Assembly (NCBI GenBank): GCA_039923855.1
Contig: JBDTBW010000047.1
Span: 1 to 41,821, forward strand
Length of the DNA stretch: 41,821 bases
Direction: 5' to 3'
From: 66-474 sp039923855
Lineage (GTDB): Bacteria > Pseudomonadota > Gammaproteobacteria > Xanthomonadales > Rhodanobacteraceae
Under the pieces are notes generated by a model. It was given only the letters and a program-made list of their open reading frames with translations, searched no databases and had not been told where the DNA came from. Below, piece by piece: positions 1-7,978 of the stretch (position 1 is its first letter; every line of letters starts with the position of its first letter). Position numbers and translations under genes: made by a program.

Positions 1-164
1 CGGGTGGTGACGCGGTTGTGAGGCACGGCCAACGCATCCCGGACGAAAGATTTTCTTTTCGGGAAATTCACAACGGCCGGGCACAATGGCACGACCACGC
101 GCTATTGGAGCCGCGTGGTGGCAGGGAAGAAGAAGGCATCGTGCCTTCATAAAAGGAACGAATC

Positions 165-533
165 ATGAAATACACGATGATGTTCGGCGCCATCGCGTTC
201 ACCGCGCTGGCTGGCTGCAGCATGATGTCGAGCAAGCCCCAGACTGGGACTATGGGACAGAACACGACCTCCACAATGGCGCCAGCGGATGAGCAGGCCA
301 GCAAGCCGGGCAATGTCGGCAATGGCTTGGGCTATGGGATGAGCCAGGACGATGCGGCTCGGGTGTTCATGAGTCTCGATGCCAATCACGACGGCGTCGT
401 GTCGCGCGAGGAGTTCATGGCCCACGGCGATTCCGGACAACGCTTTCCGGGCTGCGATACCAATGGCGACGGCAAACTGACGCAAGCGGAATTCCTGCAG
501 TGCGCCGCGCAACCGCCCACCACGGGCCAGTGA
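165..533 (+). CDS. EF-hand calcium-binding lipoprotein (hypothetical)
   Basis: 122-residue exported protein. The N-terminus is a short signal sequence ending in the lipobox-like ALAGC, so Cys18 is the likely lipidated residue, implying attachment to the outer membrane. A Ser/Thr/Pro-rich linker follows. The C-terminal half has two EF-hand loops: DANHDGVVSREEF (about residues 72-84) and DTNGDGKLTQAEF (about 98-110). Both keep Asp at positions 1, 3 or 5 and Glu at 12, so calcium binding is plausible. A Shine-Dalgarno AAAGGAA lies a few bases before the ATG. Small EF-hand lipoproteins are common in Xanthomonadales, but no specific role is known to me. The gene stands alone: it is the only plus-strand gene until 31112. 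Confidence 0.8.
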   Translation: MKYTMMFGAIAFTALAGCSMMSSKPQTGTMGQNTTSTMAPADEQASKPGNVGNGLGYGMSQDDAARVFMSLDANHDGVVSREEFMAHGDSGQRFPGCDTNGDGKLTQAEFLQCAAQPPTTGQ

Positions 534-599
534 CGGTCGTTTCTCCTGCACATTGATGGTTCGCAAAACGATTTCGCCCGGCGCGAGCCGGGCGAATTG

Positions 600-708
600 C
601 GCACGATAGCGTCTTCAATAACTCGCGGCAAAGCTGCCTTCACTTGCGCCTCCTCCTGCTTGGAGAGGGAAGGCTCGGGCTTGGTGAGGATGTCGAACAC
701 CCCGAAAT
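600..708 (-). pseudogene. Remnant of type I restriction subunit R (hsdR) C-terminus
   Basis: Read on the minus strand, this stretch translates as GVFDILTKPEP followed by SLSKQEEAQVK. That closely resembles the conserved region near the C-terminus of HsdR subunits (FDILTKPEP, then L-x-K and a Glu/Lys-rich helix). The similarity fades after about 30 residues, and the flanking sequence does not continue the family. No start codon or ribosome-binding site is evident. It lies just downstream of a tRNA-Leu gene, a usual island integration site, so it is best read as the eroded end of a lost restriction-modification island. The identification is from memory of the family motif; a chance match over 20 to 25 residues seems unlikely. 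Confidence 0.5.
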
Positions 709-761
709 GTGCCCCCTCGCATGGCTGGCTGCAAGGGGATGTGGTGAAACCCTACGGACAT

Positions 762-787
762 AAAAAAACCCGCTGTTATGCGGGTTT
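762..787 (-). terminator. Rho-independent terminator after tRNA-Leu
   Basis: Perfect 8-bp stem (AAACCCGC with GCGGGTTT, 766-773 and 780-787) with a 6-nt loop. On the minus strand it is followed by a run of seven T. It lies 45 bp beyond the 3' end of the tRNA gene, so it should end the tRNA transcript. Confidence 0.85.
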
Positions 788-831
788 CGAAGGTATTTCG
801 GGATTGTCTGGGATGTCCTGAAACTGTCTAC

Positions 832-918
832 TGGTGCCGGTGGAGGGACTCGAACCCACACGCTTTTAAGGGCGGCGGATTTTGAGTCCGCTGCGTCTAC
901 CAATTCCGCCACACCGGC
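832..918 (-). tRNA. tRNA-Leu (anticodon CAA)
   Basis: The 87-nt minus-strand sequence folds as a class II tRNA. The acceptor stem is GCCGGTG paired with CACCGGC, followed by the discriminator A and an encoded CCA (832-834). The D-arm begins GCGGAATTGGTAGACGC. The anticodon stem GCGGA/TCCGC encloses loop CTCAAAA, giving anticodon CAA. A long variable arm is present, as required for tRNA-Leu, and the T-arm GTGGGTTCGAGTCCC is canonical. Decodes UUG. A remnant of a restriction gene lies just beyond its 3' end. Confidence 0.95.
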
Positions 919-1029
919 GACGGGCCGCGAAGTATGCGGGAGGACGTCACGAATGCCAAGATGTGAGGCGGAGCGGGCTTTGGGGGAAAGTGCAGAAGGG
1001 ATGCGTGCTTTCACACACATGGATGCGTA

Positions 1030-1608
1030 CTAATGCGTGTTGTCCTGCGGCAGCGTGCGCTCGCCGCGGACATACCATTGTTCGCCGGCCGGTTCGAACA
1101 CCGAGCAGCACGTCATGCGATCCTGATAGATGTGCAGACTGACCGTAGGAGCGTCGCTGCTGGGATTGCGGATGGTGTGGTATTCGTGCGGCGGGATCAG
1201 GCTGCCGGCGGAGCCCGCGCCGGCCTGGATCGCGCCGGCCGGGCGGAAGCGATAGCGCCGTTGGTCGTGCTCCAGCAATTCATACTGCACGACTTCCAGT
1301 TCGCCGCGCCACACGCCTTCCACGCACCACATGCCGGCGTGATCGTGGATCGGGGTGCCCTGACCCGGTCCCCAAGTCATCGCGACCACGCAGTAGCCAT
1401 GCTCGTCGCTGTGATACAACTCCCGGCGCGCGTAATGATCGGCGCAACACTCGGATACGCAGGCGGGCAGTTCGACCTCGTTGCTGCGGATCATCCGGCA
1501 CAGCGCGTCGCGCAGCCCGCGCAGCACGGCGACCTTGTCGTCCTGCGCGACCGCCGCGTCGAGCGCATCGATCAATTTGCGGTGGCCGGGGAAGTCGATG
1601 GCAAGCAT
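1030..1608 (-). CDS. Cysteine dioxygenase (type I, cupin fold)
   Basis: 192 residues, the normal length for this mononuclear non-haem iron enzyme, which oxidises cysteine to cysteine sulfinate. Ligands are placed as in mammalian CDO: HDH at 88-90 and His144 for iron, Tyr59 and Arg61 (substrate carboxylate), His159 and Tyr161. Cys95 lies five residues after the second His, where the Cys of the Cys-Tyr crosslink sits. Many bacterial CDOs and the mercaptopropionate dioxygenases have Gly there, so Cys plus Arg61 favours true cysteine dioxygenase. It follows a MetX-family gene on the same strand, separated by a palindromic repeat (1630-1722), which suggests shared sulfur-amino-acid metabolism. No clear Shine-Dalgarno sequence is seen; a TAGAAT hexamer lies about 8 bp before the ATG. 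Confidence 0.88.
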   Translation of the reverse strand: MLAIDFPGHRKLIDALDAAVAQDDKVAVLRGLRDALCRMIRSNEVELPACVSECCADHYARRELYHSDEHGYCVVAMTWGPGQGTPIHDHAGMWCVEGVWRGELEVVQYELLEHDQRRYRFRPAGAIQAGAGSAGSLIPPHEYHTIRNPSSDAPTVSLHIYQDRMTCCSVFEPAGEQWYVRGERTLPQDNTH

Positions 1609-1629
1609 GTCGGCATTCTAGCAGCGCAA

Positions 1630-1722
1630 CTCTCTCCCGACGCGCCATGCGCGTCGACCTCTCCCGAGAGGTGAAAGCCCCGGTGCGACAGTGTTGCAGC
1701 CCTCCCTTGAAGGAGGGAGTGG
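1630..1722. repeat. Degenerate GC-rich palindromic repeat pair
   Basis: Between metX and the cysteine dioxygenase gene. Contains CTCTCCC units facing inverted GGGAG units, an inner palindrome (GACGCGC...GCGCGTC) and a CCCTCC/GGAGGG hairpin at 1700-1717. It looks like a degraded member of the family at 4438-4598 and 35316-35467. The hairpin next to the metX stop may affect mRNA stability; there is no T-tract, so it is not a typical terminator. Confidence 0.6.
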
Positions 1723-1724
1723 AA

Positions 1725-2837
1725 TCACGGAAGTGAAAGCGTGGCCATGAACGCCCCGATCGCCGCGCCGAAACGCTCGGTGTCGACCAGAAAGGCGTCG
1801 TGGCCCTGCGGCGAATCGAGTCCCGTGAAATCGACCTCCGCGCCGCCGGCGCGCAGGGCTTCCGCGATCTGCTGCTGTTGTTGCAGCGGGAAAAGAATAT
1901 CGGTTTCCACGCCGATCACCAGCGCGCGTTCCAATTTGATCCGCGCCAGCGCGGCGTTGGCATCGCCATTGGCGTATTCGCCGGCATCGAACCAGTCCGA
2001 GGCGCGCGACAAATACAAATAGCAGTTGGGGTCGAACGCATGCACGAAACGGCGTGCGTGCGCGTTGAGATACGACTCGATCTGGAACTCCGCCCCGAAC
2101 GGTTCGTCCTCGCGTTGTTCGGCGTCGAGACGGATGCGGCCGAAGCGCCCGCTCCACTCGATCGCCGAACGGTAGGTGATCACGCCGAGCTTGCGCGCGA
2201 TGCTGATGCCGGTTTCCGGATAGTGTTCGTCGTCGTAGTTGCCTTCGTTCCAATTGCGATCCAGCCGGATCGCCTCGCGCTGCAGGGAGCGGATAGCGAT
2301 CGCGAAAGGCTGCGCCTGTGGCGCGGTGGACACCGAAATGTGCGCGCGCACCGCGTCCGGGTGCAGCAATAGAAATCCGAGCGCGGCCATGCCGCCCAGT
2401 GAGCAACCGATCAGCGCCGCGAGCCGCGGGATGCCGAGCCCGCGCGCCAGTTCGTACGCGGAATGGCCGATGTCCTCCAGCGTCAATTCGGGAAACGTCA
2501 AGCGGTAGTTTTGCCCTGTGCCTGGATCGATCGATGCGGGACCGGTCGAACCCTTGCAACTTCCCAGCGAGTTGACGCAGATCACGAACCAGCGATCGGT
2601 GTCGAGCGCCTTGCCGGGGCCGACGATGTCTTCCCACCAACCGGGCGTGTCGTCGATCGCGTTTTTTGCCGCGTGCGCGCTCGGCGACAATCCGGTCAGG
2701 ATCAGCACCGCATTGTCGCGCGCGGCATTGAGTGTGCCCCAGGTTTCGTAGGCGAGTTTCGCGCCGCGCAGCGCGCCGCCGCGTTTCATCGCAAACGGCG
2801 AGGGCAGGTCGAAATACTGGCGGGCGTCGGCCATCAT
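1725..2837 (-). CDS. metX: MetX-family homoserine/serine O-succinyltransferase
   Basis: 370-residue alpha/beta-hydrolase acyltransferase. It carries the family N-terminal FDLPSPFAMKRGG, the VNSLGSCKGSTGP segment, nucleophile elbow GCSLGGM (Ser146), and the acid and base of the triad in ETDILFP and SPQGHDAF near the C-terminus. In Xanthomonadales this branch uses succinyl-CoA. Close homologues have been assigned as homoserine O-succinyltransferases (methionine) and more recently as serine O-succinyltransferases (cysteine); I cannot decide between them from sequence alone. Start: two ATG codons in tandem at 2837 and 2834; a TTG at 2864 is possible but has no better ribosome site. It lies 55 bp after ccmI and before a cysteine dioxygenase gene, which favours a cysteine-related role. 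Confidence 0.85.
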   Translation of the reverse strand: MMADARQYFDLPSPFAMKRGGALRGAKLAYETWGTLNAARDNAVLILTGLSPSAHAAKNAIDDTPGWWEDIVGPGKALDTDRWFVICVNSLGSCKGSTGPASIDPGTGQNYRLTFPELTLEDIGHSAYELARGLGIPRLAALIGCSLGGMAALGFLLLHPDAVRAHISVSTAPQAQPFAIAIRSLQREAIRLDRNWNEGNYDDEHYPETGISIARKLGVITYRSAIEWSGRFGRIRLDAEQREDEPFGAEFQIESYLNAHARRFVHAFDPNCYLYLSRASDWFDAGEYANGDANAALARIKLERALVIGVETDILFPLQQQQQIAEALRAGGAEVDFTGLDSPQGHDAFLVDTERFGAAIGAFMATLSLP

Positions 2838-2892
2838 CAGGATTCGTTTATCGGAAGCGGACAAGCGTAGCGAACGCGTGCGCAGCGGACAA

Positions 2893-3993
2893 TCAATGGA
2901 CGCGATCGATGGTCAGCGTGACCGGCTCGCGCGAGTCGGTTGCAATCTGCACCGGCGGTGCTTCCAGATCGCCGGCCTGCGGCAATGCATTGCCTGATTT
3001 GCTGATCCGTGCCGAAACTCGCACGCGCGGGAACATCGACAGTTTCAGTTGCGGCGTCATCGCCAACGCGTCGGTGAGTGTCACCGTGGCGGGCAGGTCG
3101 GATGCGTGCAACCGCGCCACCGCCAGCGGCATCGGCGGTCCGTCGTTCGCGCGCGCGTAAACGAACAATGTATCGCCGGGCGAAACCTTTAATGCCAATT
3201 TCGGATCGAGCCGCACCTCCACTTTCAACGCGACTTGCGCGTCCGGCGCGGGATCGTCGGCTGTCGCGGTCGAAGATGCGTTGGCGGGAGAGCCCGACAT
3301 CACGGCCTGCGCCAACCCCTCCGCCTGCGCTTGCGTCTTGCCCGCCGCGCGTGCCTGCGCCAACGCGATCTGCGCCTTCACCGCATCGGCGATCCTCGAA
3401 TCCGCCGGCAACAAGTCGAGCAGATGCCGCCAATGCGTCGCGGCGTCGCCGTACTGGCTGAGCTGATAATCGCTGATGCCGAGCAGCCACAGACCGCGCT
3501 GTTGATCGGGGTTCAGCGCGATCGCGCGTTGCAATCGTCGGCGCGTGTCGCCATCGATGCGATGATCCGCGCGTGCCTGCGCGTCGGCTTCGACATACGC
3601 GATCATGATATCCGGGTTGTCCGGCGCCAGCTTGAGTGCGTGGGCGAGCGCGTCGCGCGCATCGGCCGGGCGCTCCAGCGCCGAATACGCTTGCCCGAGC
3701 AGGATCCAGCCGTCACGATCGTTCGGCGCTTGCTGCAGTTTCGCGCGCAATTGCGCGGCGGCATTGACAAGACCGGGGCCGCCGTTGTCCTGAACCTGCA
3801 ATGCCTGCGGCGTGCCGATCAGCGCGTAAAGTCCGAGCGCCAGCGGCGGCAGCGCGAACACCAGGATCAGCGCCAGCACGAACGGCGCCCGCGCGGATCC
3901 AACGCGGCGGCCGGCGCGCAGCAACGGTACCAGTACGCAGGCCAGCGCCACGGCCAACATCACAGCCGCGATCACGAAAAACCAGATGCTCAC
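2893..3993 (-). CDS. ccmI: Cytochrome c maturation factor CcmI (TPR)
   Basis: 366 residues. Binds and delivers apocytochrome c to the haem ligation complex. Two N-terminal membrane segments (about residues 1-24 and 38-58) are followed by a periplasmic TPR region (WILLGQAYSALERPADARDAL and later repeats) and the CycH-type C-terminal domain (VEVRLDPKLALKVSPGDTL). I place the start at GTG 3993, which overlaps the ccmH stop as GTGA and puts a membrane segment (SIWFFVIAAVML) at the N-terminus. An upstream in-frame ATG would add 38 basic, non-conserved residues that overlap ccmH. Last gene of the ccm operon. Confidence 0.88.
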   Translation of the reverse strand: MSIWFFVIAAVMLAVALACVLVPLLRAGRRVGSARAPFVLALILVFALPPLALGLYALIGTPQALQVQDNGGPGLVNAAAQLRAKLQQAPNDRDGWILLGQAYSALERPADARDALAHALKLAPDNPDIMIAYVEADAQARADHRIDGDTRRRLQRAIALNPDQQRGLWLLGISDYQLSQYGDAATHWRHLLDLLPADSRIADAVKAQIALAQARAAGKTQAQAEGLAQAVMSGSPANASSTATADDPAPDAQVALKVEVRLDPKLALKVSPGDTLFVYARANDGPPMPLAVARLHASDLPATVTLTDALAMTPQLKLSMFPRVRVSARISKSGNALPQAGDLEAPPVQIATDSREPVTLTIDRVH

Positions 3994-4430
3994 CAATCGT
4001 CTCCCGATTCGACCGGAGCAATCGCCGCCGCGGGTGCGACGCGGCGGCGCAAAAGCACGACCACGACGATGCCGCCGATCACCAGCAACACCGGCGGCCC
4101 GAACCACAGCAATACGGTGGACGCTTGCAACGGCGGGTCGTACAGCACGAAATCGGAATAGCGCGCGACCAGATACCGCTTGATCTCATCGTCGCTCTTG
4201 CCCTGCTGCATCATGTCGAAAATCTGGTGGCGAAGATCCTTGGCGAGATCCGCGTTCGACGCATCGAGACTCTCGTTCTGACACACCATGCAACGCAATT
4301 GCGAGGTCAAATGCTGGAAACGCTGCCGTTGCGCATCGTTCTTGAACGGCAGCGGATCAACGGCGTAGGCGGGGCTAACGGAAGCGAATGCGACGGCTAC
4401 AGCAACGAGTACTGCGAGAAAACGCCGCAC
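3990..4430 (-). CDS. ccmH: Cytochrome c maturation protein CcmH
   Basis: 146 residues. Periplasmic thiol oxidoreductase that keeps the CXXCH cysteines of apocytochrome c reduced. Signal peptide with AYA cleavage site near residue 23; conserved LRCMVCQNESL with redox Cys47 and Cys50; C-terminal membrane anchor (VLLWFGPPVLLVIGGIVVV) and a basic tail. I choose GTG at 4430 because GAGGG sits 7 nt upstream and the signal peptide begins there. In-frame sequence further upstream is palindromic repeat, not protein. The Shine-Dalgarno sequence is the end of that repeat. Stop overlaps ccmI (GTGA). It is a short CcmH without the fused TPR domain seen in E. coli, which here is ccmI. Confidence 0.9.
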   Translation of the reverse strand: MRRFLAVLVAVAVAFASVSPAYAVDPLPFKNDAQRQRFQHLTSQLRCMVCQNESLDASNADLAKDLRHQIFDMMQQGKSDDEIKRYLVARYSDFVLYDPPLQASTVLLWFGPPVLLVIGGIVVVVLLRRRVAPAAAIAPVESGDDW

Positions 4431-4437
4431 AGCTTTT

Positions 4438-4598
4438 CCCTCTCCCTTCGGGAGGGGGTGCCGCGCAGCGGCGGGTGAGGTCGAAGTCGCCGAGGGCGGC
4501 TGAGGGTGAGGCACGGATGCCGATCGGACGCCGCCGCAGGAATGCCTGCTTGCGTCGCGCCGGACCCTCACCCCTGCCCCTCTCCCGGAGGGAGAGGG
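4438..4598. repeat. REPIN-like inverted repeat pair between ccmG and ccmH
   Basis: 161 bp with palindromic units at both ends: CCCTCTCCC-TTCG-GGAGGGGG at the left and CCCCTCTCCC-GGAGGGAGAGGG at the right, each flanked inward by GGTGAGG or CCTCACCCC. The layout and the end sequences match the element at 35316-35467. It interrupts an otherwise overlapping operon. Its left end, read on the minus strand as GGGAGAGGG, provides the ccmH ribosome-binding site. Confidence 0.8.
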
Positions 4599-4627
4599 AT
4601 TCAATCTCGCATTTGAACGATCGAGGG

Positions 4628-5197
4628 TCATTGCCGCGTTTCCCCTCGCGTCTTGATGATCGCCGGTTGCAATTCCTGCGCGATCACGTCCGGCGTCAAC
4701 GGGCCGATGTGCTTGTAACGGATGACGCCGCGCGCATCGACCAGGAAGGTTTCCGGCGCACCGTACACGCCGAAGTCGATCGCGGTGGCGCCGCTCGTGT
4801 CGGCCAGCACTGTCGCGTAAGGATCGCCATGTTCGGCCAGCCACGTTCTCGCGTCGGCCGCCGTGTCCTTGTAGTCGTAACCGATCAGCGGCACCCCGAA
4901 TTGTTTCGCGTACGCCATCAGCACAGGATGCTCGTCGCCGCAGGCGAAACACCAGCTCGCGAACACATTGATGAGATACGGCTTGCCGAGAAGATCCGCC
5001 TTGCGCACATGCCGCGCGGGATCGTCGAGCTTGGGCAGATCGAAAGCCGGCGCGGCCTTGCCGATCAGGGGCGATGGCACATAGCGCGCGTCGTGATGCT
5101 GGTTCCAGATGATGCCGACGATGAACAACGCCACCAGCACCACGAACACGATCAGCGGCACGAAGCCGCCGAAGCTCTTGCCGCCCTTGACGTTCAC
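4628..5197 (-). CDS. dsbE: Thiol:disulfide interchange protein CcmG/DsbE
   Basis: 189 residues. Membrane-anchored periplasmic thioredoxin-like protein that supplies reductant to CcmH and apocytochrome c. One N-terminal membrane segment (about 12-31), then a thioredoxin fold with active site SWCFAC (Cys83, Cys86). The CcmG-type acidic motif follows (GDEHPVL), and a cis-Pro region appears at VYGAPETFLVD. The middle residues FA of the CXXC are less usual than the typical PT or PS. Start ATG overlaps the ccmF stop as ATGA, so translation is coupled. Confidence 0.93.
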   Translation of the reverse strand: MNVKGGKSFGGFVPLIVFVVLVALFIVGIIWNQHHDARYVPSPLIGKAAPAFDLPKLDDPARHVRKADLLGKPYLINVFASWCFACGDEHPVLMAYAKQFGVPLIGYDYKDTAADARTWLAEHGDPYATVLADTSGATAIDFGVYGAPETFLVDARGVIRYKHIGPLTPDVIAQELQPAIIKTRGETRQ

Positions 5198-7173
5198 GAG
5201 GGTTGATCCGCCAGCCGCGCCGGCGTCACATCCGCATTCGCGTCGTCCAGCGCGCGCGCCGGCTCACTGCGCAAGCGAAAACGCTTGTCGCCCGCGGCGC
5301 AGAAACCGCCCAGCGCGATCAGCAAGCCGCCGCCCCAGATCCAGCGTACGAACGGTTTGTCGTAAACGCGCACCGCCCACGCGCCGCCGCCCAGCGGATC
5401 GCCCAGCGACACGTACAGATCGCGGAACACGCCCTGTTCGATCGCGGCTTCCGTTTGCACCTGGCCGCGCGGATAGGTGCGTTTCTGCGGATGCAATACT
5501 ACGATCGCCGCGCCGTCCTTCGACACCGCGACCGTGCCCTGTTGCGCCAGCCAGTTCGGACCCTGGATTTCGCCGACGCCAACGAACTTGAAGTCATATG
5601 CGCCAACGCGCGCGCTGTCGCCTGGCGCCATCCGTATGTCCTGCTCGATGCTCAGCGTGCGCGTCAGGATCGCGCCGGCGATGAATACACCGACGCCGAC
5701 GTGCCCGAGCAGCATGCCGAGCATTTCCAGCGGATAGCGTTTGCCACGCGGCGCCTCATGCCAGCGTTTGATCGCGTAGAACGCGGTGCCCGCCAGCACA
5801 TACGTCGACGCGGTGACGCCGAGCAAGCCCATCCATGCATGCACGCCCAGCGCGAACGCGATAGCCCCCGCGATCAGCGCAAGTGCCACGATCCGCACAA
5901 GGGCGCGCTGCCATAGCGCAAGATCGGCGCGACCCCAACGCGACAGCGGCGCGAACGGCAGCGCGAGAACCAAAGGCGTCATCAGCAGCATGAACAGGAA
6001 ACCGAAGTAAGGCGGCCCGACCGAAATGCGGCCGATGTTCAGGGCCTCGCCGAGCAACGGATACAAAGTGCCAAGTAGCACGGTCGCGGCGGAAATGGTC
6101 AGCATCAGGTTGCCGATCAGGATCAGCGTTTCGCGCGAGGCCAGCGCGAAGGCCTTGCCGCCGGCCACGCGCGGCGCGCGCAATGCGTACAACAGCAAGG
6201 AGCCGCCGACCACCACGCTCAGGAATCCGAGGATGAACACGCCGCGTTTGGGATCGGAGGCGAACGAATGTACGCTGGTCAACACGCCCGAACGCACCAG
6301 GAAAGTGCCCAGCAACGACAACGAGAATGCGAAGATCGCCAGCAGCAAGGTCCACGCGCGCAGGCCGCCGCGTTTGTCGGTCACCGCTTGCGCGTGGATC
6401 AACGCGGCGCCAACCAGCCACGGCATGAAGCTCGCGTTCTCGACCGGATCCCAGAACCACCAACCACCCCAGCCCAGTTCCGAATACGCCCACCAACTTC
6501 CGGCAACGATGCCGGCGGACAGAAATCCCCACGCGATATTGGTCCATGGCCGCGACCAGCGCACCCAGGATGATTGCAGCTCGCCGCCGAGCAACGCCGC
6601 GATCGCGAACGCGAAGGCGACGGAGAAGCCGACATAGCCCATGTACAACACCGGCGGATGCATGATGAGGCCGGGGTCCTGCAACACCGGATTCAAATCC
6701 GCGCCATCCAGCGGCGCCGGCAGCAGGCGTGCGAACGGATTGGACGTCGTCAGTGAGAACAACAGAAAACCGAACGCAATGAAGCCCAGCACGCCCAGCA
6801 CGCGCGCGTGGAAGCGCGGCGGCAATTTTCCGCCGAACGCCGCGACCGCCAGCGTCCAGATATCGAGGATCAACACCCACAGCAACAGCGAACCCTCGTG
6901 CGCGCCCCACACCGCCGAAAAGCGGTACCACCATGGCAATTCACTGTTGGAGTTCTGCGCGACGTAGGCCACCGAAAAATCCTTGGTGAGAAACGCGTAG
7001 GTCAGGATCGCAAACGCGATCGCGACGAACACGAACTGCCCGACGGCCAGCGATTTCGCGGTCGCCATCAGCGGCCGGTTGTCGCGCCACGCGCCGATGA
7101 TCGGCAATACGCATTGCAACGCCGCGAGTATCAGCGCCAGGATCAGCGCGAGCTGGCCGATTTCCGGCGTCAC
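5194..7173 (-). CDS. ccmF: Haem lyase subunit CcmF
   Basis: 659 residues, the full family length. Integral membrane protein that ligates haem from CcmE to apocytochrome c. Many membrane helices; the WWD haem-handling motif is present as GWGGWWFWDPVENASFMPW, and conserved periplasmic histidines are present (for example MHPPVLYMGYVG). GTG start at 7173 overlaps the ccmE stop as GTGA, and its stop overlaps dsbE as ATGA. The N-terminus MTPEIGQLALILAL matches the family. Confidence 0.96.
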   Translation of the reverse strand: MTPEIGQLALILALILAALQCVLPIIGAWRDNRPLMATAKSLAVGQFVFVAIAFAILTYAFLTKDFSVAYVAQNSNSELPWWYRFSAVWGAHEGSLLLWVLILDIWTLAVAAFGGKLPPRFHARVLGVLGFIAFGFLLFSLTTSNPFARLLPAPLDGADLNPVLQDPGLIMHPPVLYMGYVGFSVAFAFAIAALLGGELQSSWVRWSRPWTNIAWGFLSAGIVAGSWWAYSELGWGGWWFWDPVENASFMPWLVGAALIHAQAVTDKRGGLRAWTLLLAIFAFSLSLLGTFLVRSGVLTSVHSFASDPKRGVFILGFLSVVVGGSLLLYALRAPRVAGGKAFALASRETLILIGNLMLTISAATVLLGTLYPLLGEALNIGRISVGPPYFGFLFMLLMTPLVLALPFAPLSRWGRADLALWQRALVRIVALALIAGAIAFALGVHAWMGLLGVTASTYVLAGTAFYAIKRWHEAPRGKRYPLEMLGMLLGHVGVGVFIAGAILTRTLSIEQDIRMAPGDSARVGAYDFKFVGVGEIQGPNWLAQQGTVAVSKDGAAIVVLHPQKRTYPRGQVQTEAAIEQGVFRDLYVSLGDPLGGGAWAVRVYDKPFVRWIWGGGLLIALGGFCAAGDKRFRLRSEPARALDDANADVTPARLADQPS

Positions 7174-7637
7174 GGTGAACCGCCCGGCTGCGCGCCCAGG
7201 TGCGCGCGATGCGCGGCTTTCGCCTTTGCGATTGCGTCGGCGACTTCTTTCGGCATATACGTTTCGTCGTGCTTGGCCAGCACTTCGCCGGCGGCGAATC
7301 TGCCGCCGCGCATGTAGCCCGCGGCGATCACGCTCTGGCCTTCGCGAAAGAGATCCGGCAAGATTCCCGTGTATTCGACATTGGTGTCGTGGAAGCGATC
7401 GGTCACGGTGAAATCCGTGCGCAGCGTACCTGGAACGCGATGCACGCTGCCCTCCTTGACGACCCCGCCCAGCCGGAAGCGCGTGCTGACCGGCGAGTGC
7501 CCATCGGCGACCTCGCTCGGCGAATACAAATAGGTCATGTTCTGCTGCAGCGCGAACACGGTCAGCGCGGCCGCAACCGCGACCGCGGCCACGATCAGTG
7601 CGGTGATAATCAAACGCCGTTTGCGCACCGGATTCAT
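7170..7637 (-). CDS. ccmE: Haem chaperone CcmE
   Basis: 155 residues. Periplasmic, membrane-anchored haem chaperone. Basic N-terminus MNPVRKRRL, one membrane segment (10-30), then the OB-fold domain. The haem-binding motif is VLAKHDETYMPKEV, with covalent haem ligand His123 and Tyr127. Start ATG at 7637 overlaps the ccmD stop (ATGA); upstream in-frame sequence is the ccmD gene in another frame and is not conserved. Confidence 0.95.
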   Translation of the reverse strand: MNPVRKRRLIITALIVAAVAVAAALTVFALQQNMTYLYSPSEVADGHSPVSTRFRLGGVVKEGSVHRVPGTLRTDFTVTDRFHDTNVEYTGILPDLFREGQSVIAAGYMRGGRFAAGEVLAKHDETYMPKEVADAIAKAKAAHRAHLGAQPGGSP

Positions 7638-7834
7638 GCGTGCATTTCCGGTGGCGTTCGCGCGACAGTCGCGCGCCGTACCCGCTCGCGAGCGATGCGT
7701 TCGCGCAATTCGGCGATCACTGCGCGACGCCGAATGGTCGTGGCGATCCAGTCCCACGCCAGCACGATCAGGAACACCGCATACGCCGGCCACACATAGA
7801 TGGCATAGCCGCCCATTGCGAGCCAGTCAGCCAT
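7634..7834 (-). CDS. ccmD: Haem exporter protein CcmD
   Basis: 66 residues. Small single-span membrane protein that helps release holo-CcmE from CcmABC. The conserved pattern is present: MADWLAMGGYAIYVWPAY then a hydrophobic helix (VFLIVLAWDW) and a long basic cytoplasmic tail. Start at ATG 7834, where family similarity begins; seven more codons upstream are open but unlike the family. It overlaps ccmE by ATGA. Unlike its neighbours it is separated from the preceding gene (ccmC) by 144 bp containing a palindrome. Confidence 0.88.
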   Translation of the reverse strand: MADWLAMGGYAIYVWPAYAVFLIVLAWDWIATTIRRRAVIAELRERIARERVRRATVARTPPEMHA

Positions 7835-7924
7835 GATCGATCCACGCCAAGACAATCGGCTTCGTCAAGCAACGCAATGGATGCAGCCTTCCACAACCCC
7901 CGTCGCTGGCTTGCGCCAACGTCC

Positions 7925-7945
7925 GCCCCCTTGACTCAAGGGGGC
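7925..7945. repeat. 21-bp perfect palindrome in the ccmC-ccmD gap
   Basis: GCCCCCTTGA and its exact inverse surround a single central base. It lies in the 144-bp gap between ccmC and ccmD, next to an A7 run on the plus strand. In the direction of ccm transcription the T-run precedes the hairpin, so it does not have terminator form. Probably another interspersed palindromic repeat. Confidence 0.6.
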
Positions 7946-7978
7946 AAAAAAATCCGGAAAGTTGGTAACGCACTAGCT

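Noticed and set aside
2837..2864. TTG at 2864 as the metX start
   Set aside because: It has no ribosome-binding site and adds residues outside the usual N-terminus; the tandem ATG at 2837/2834 is nearer to where family similarity starts.
7925..7945. The 21-bp palindrome as a terminator inside the ccm operon
   Set aside because: On the transcribed strand the T-run precedes the hairpin, so it lacks terminator polarity, and ccmD-I continue the same operon.
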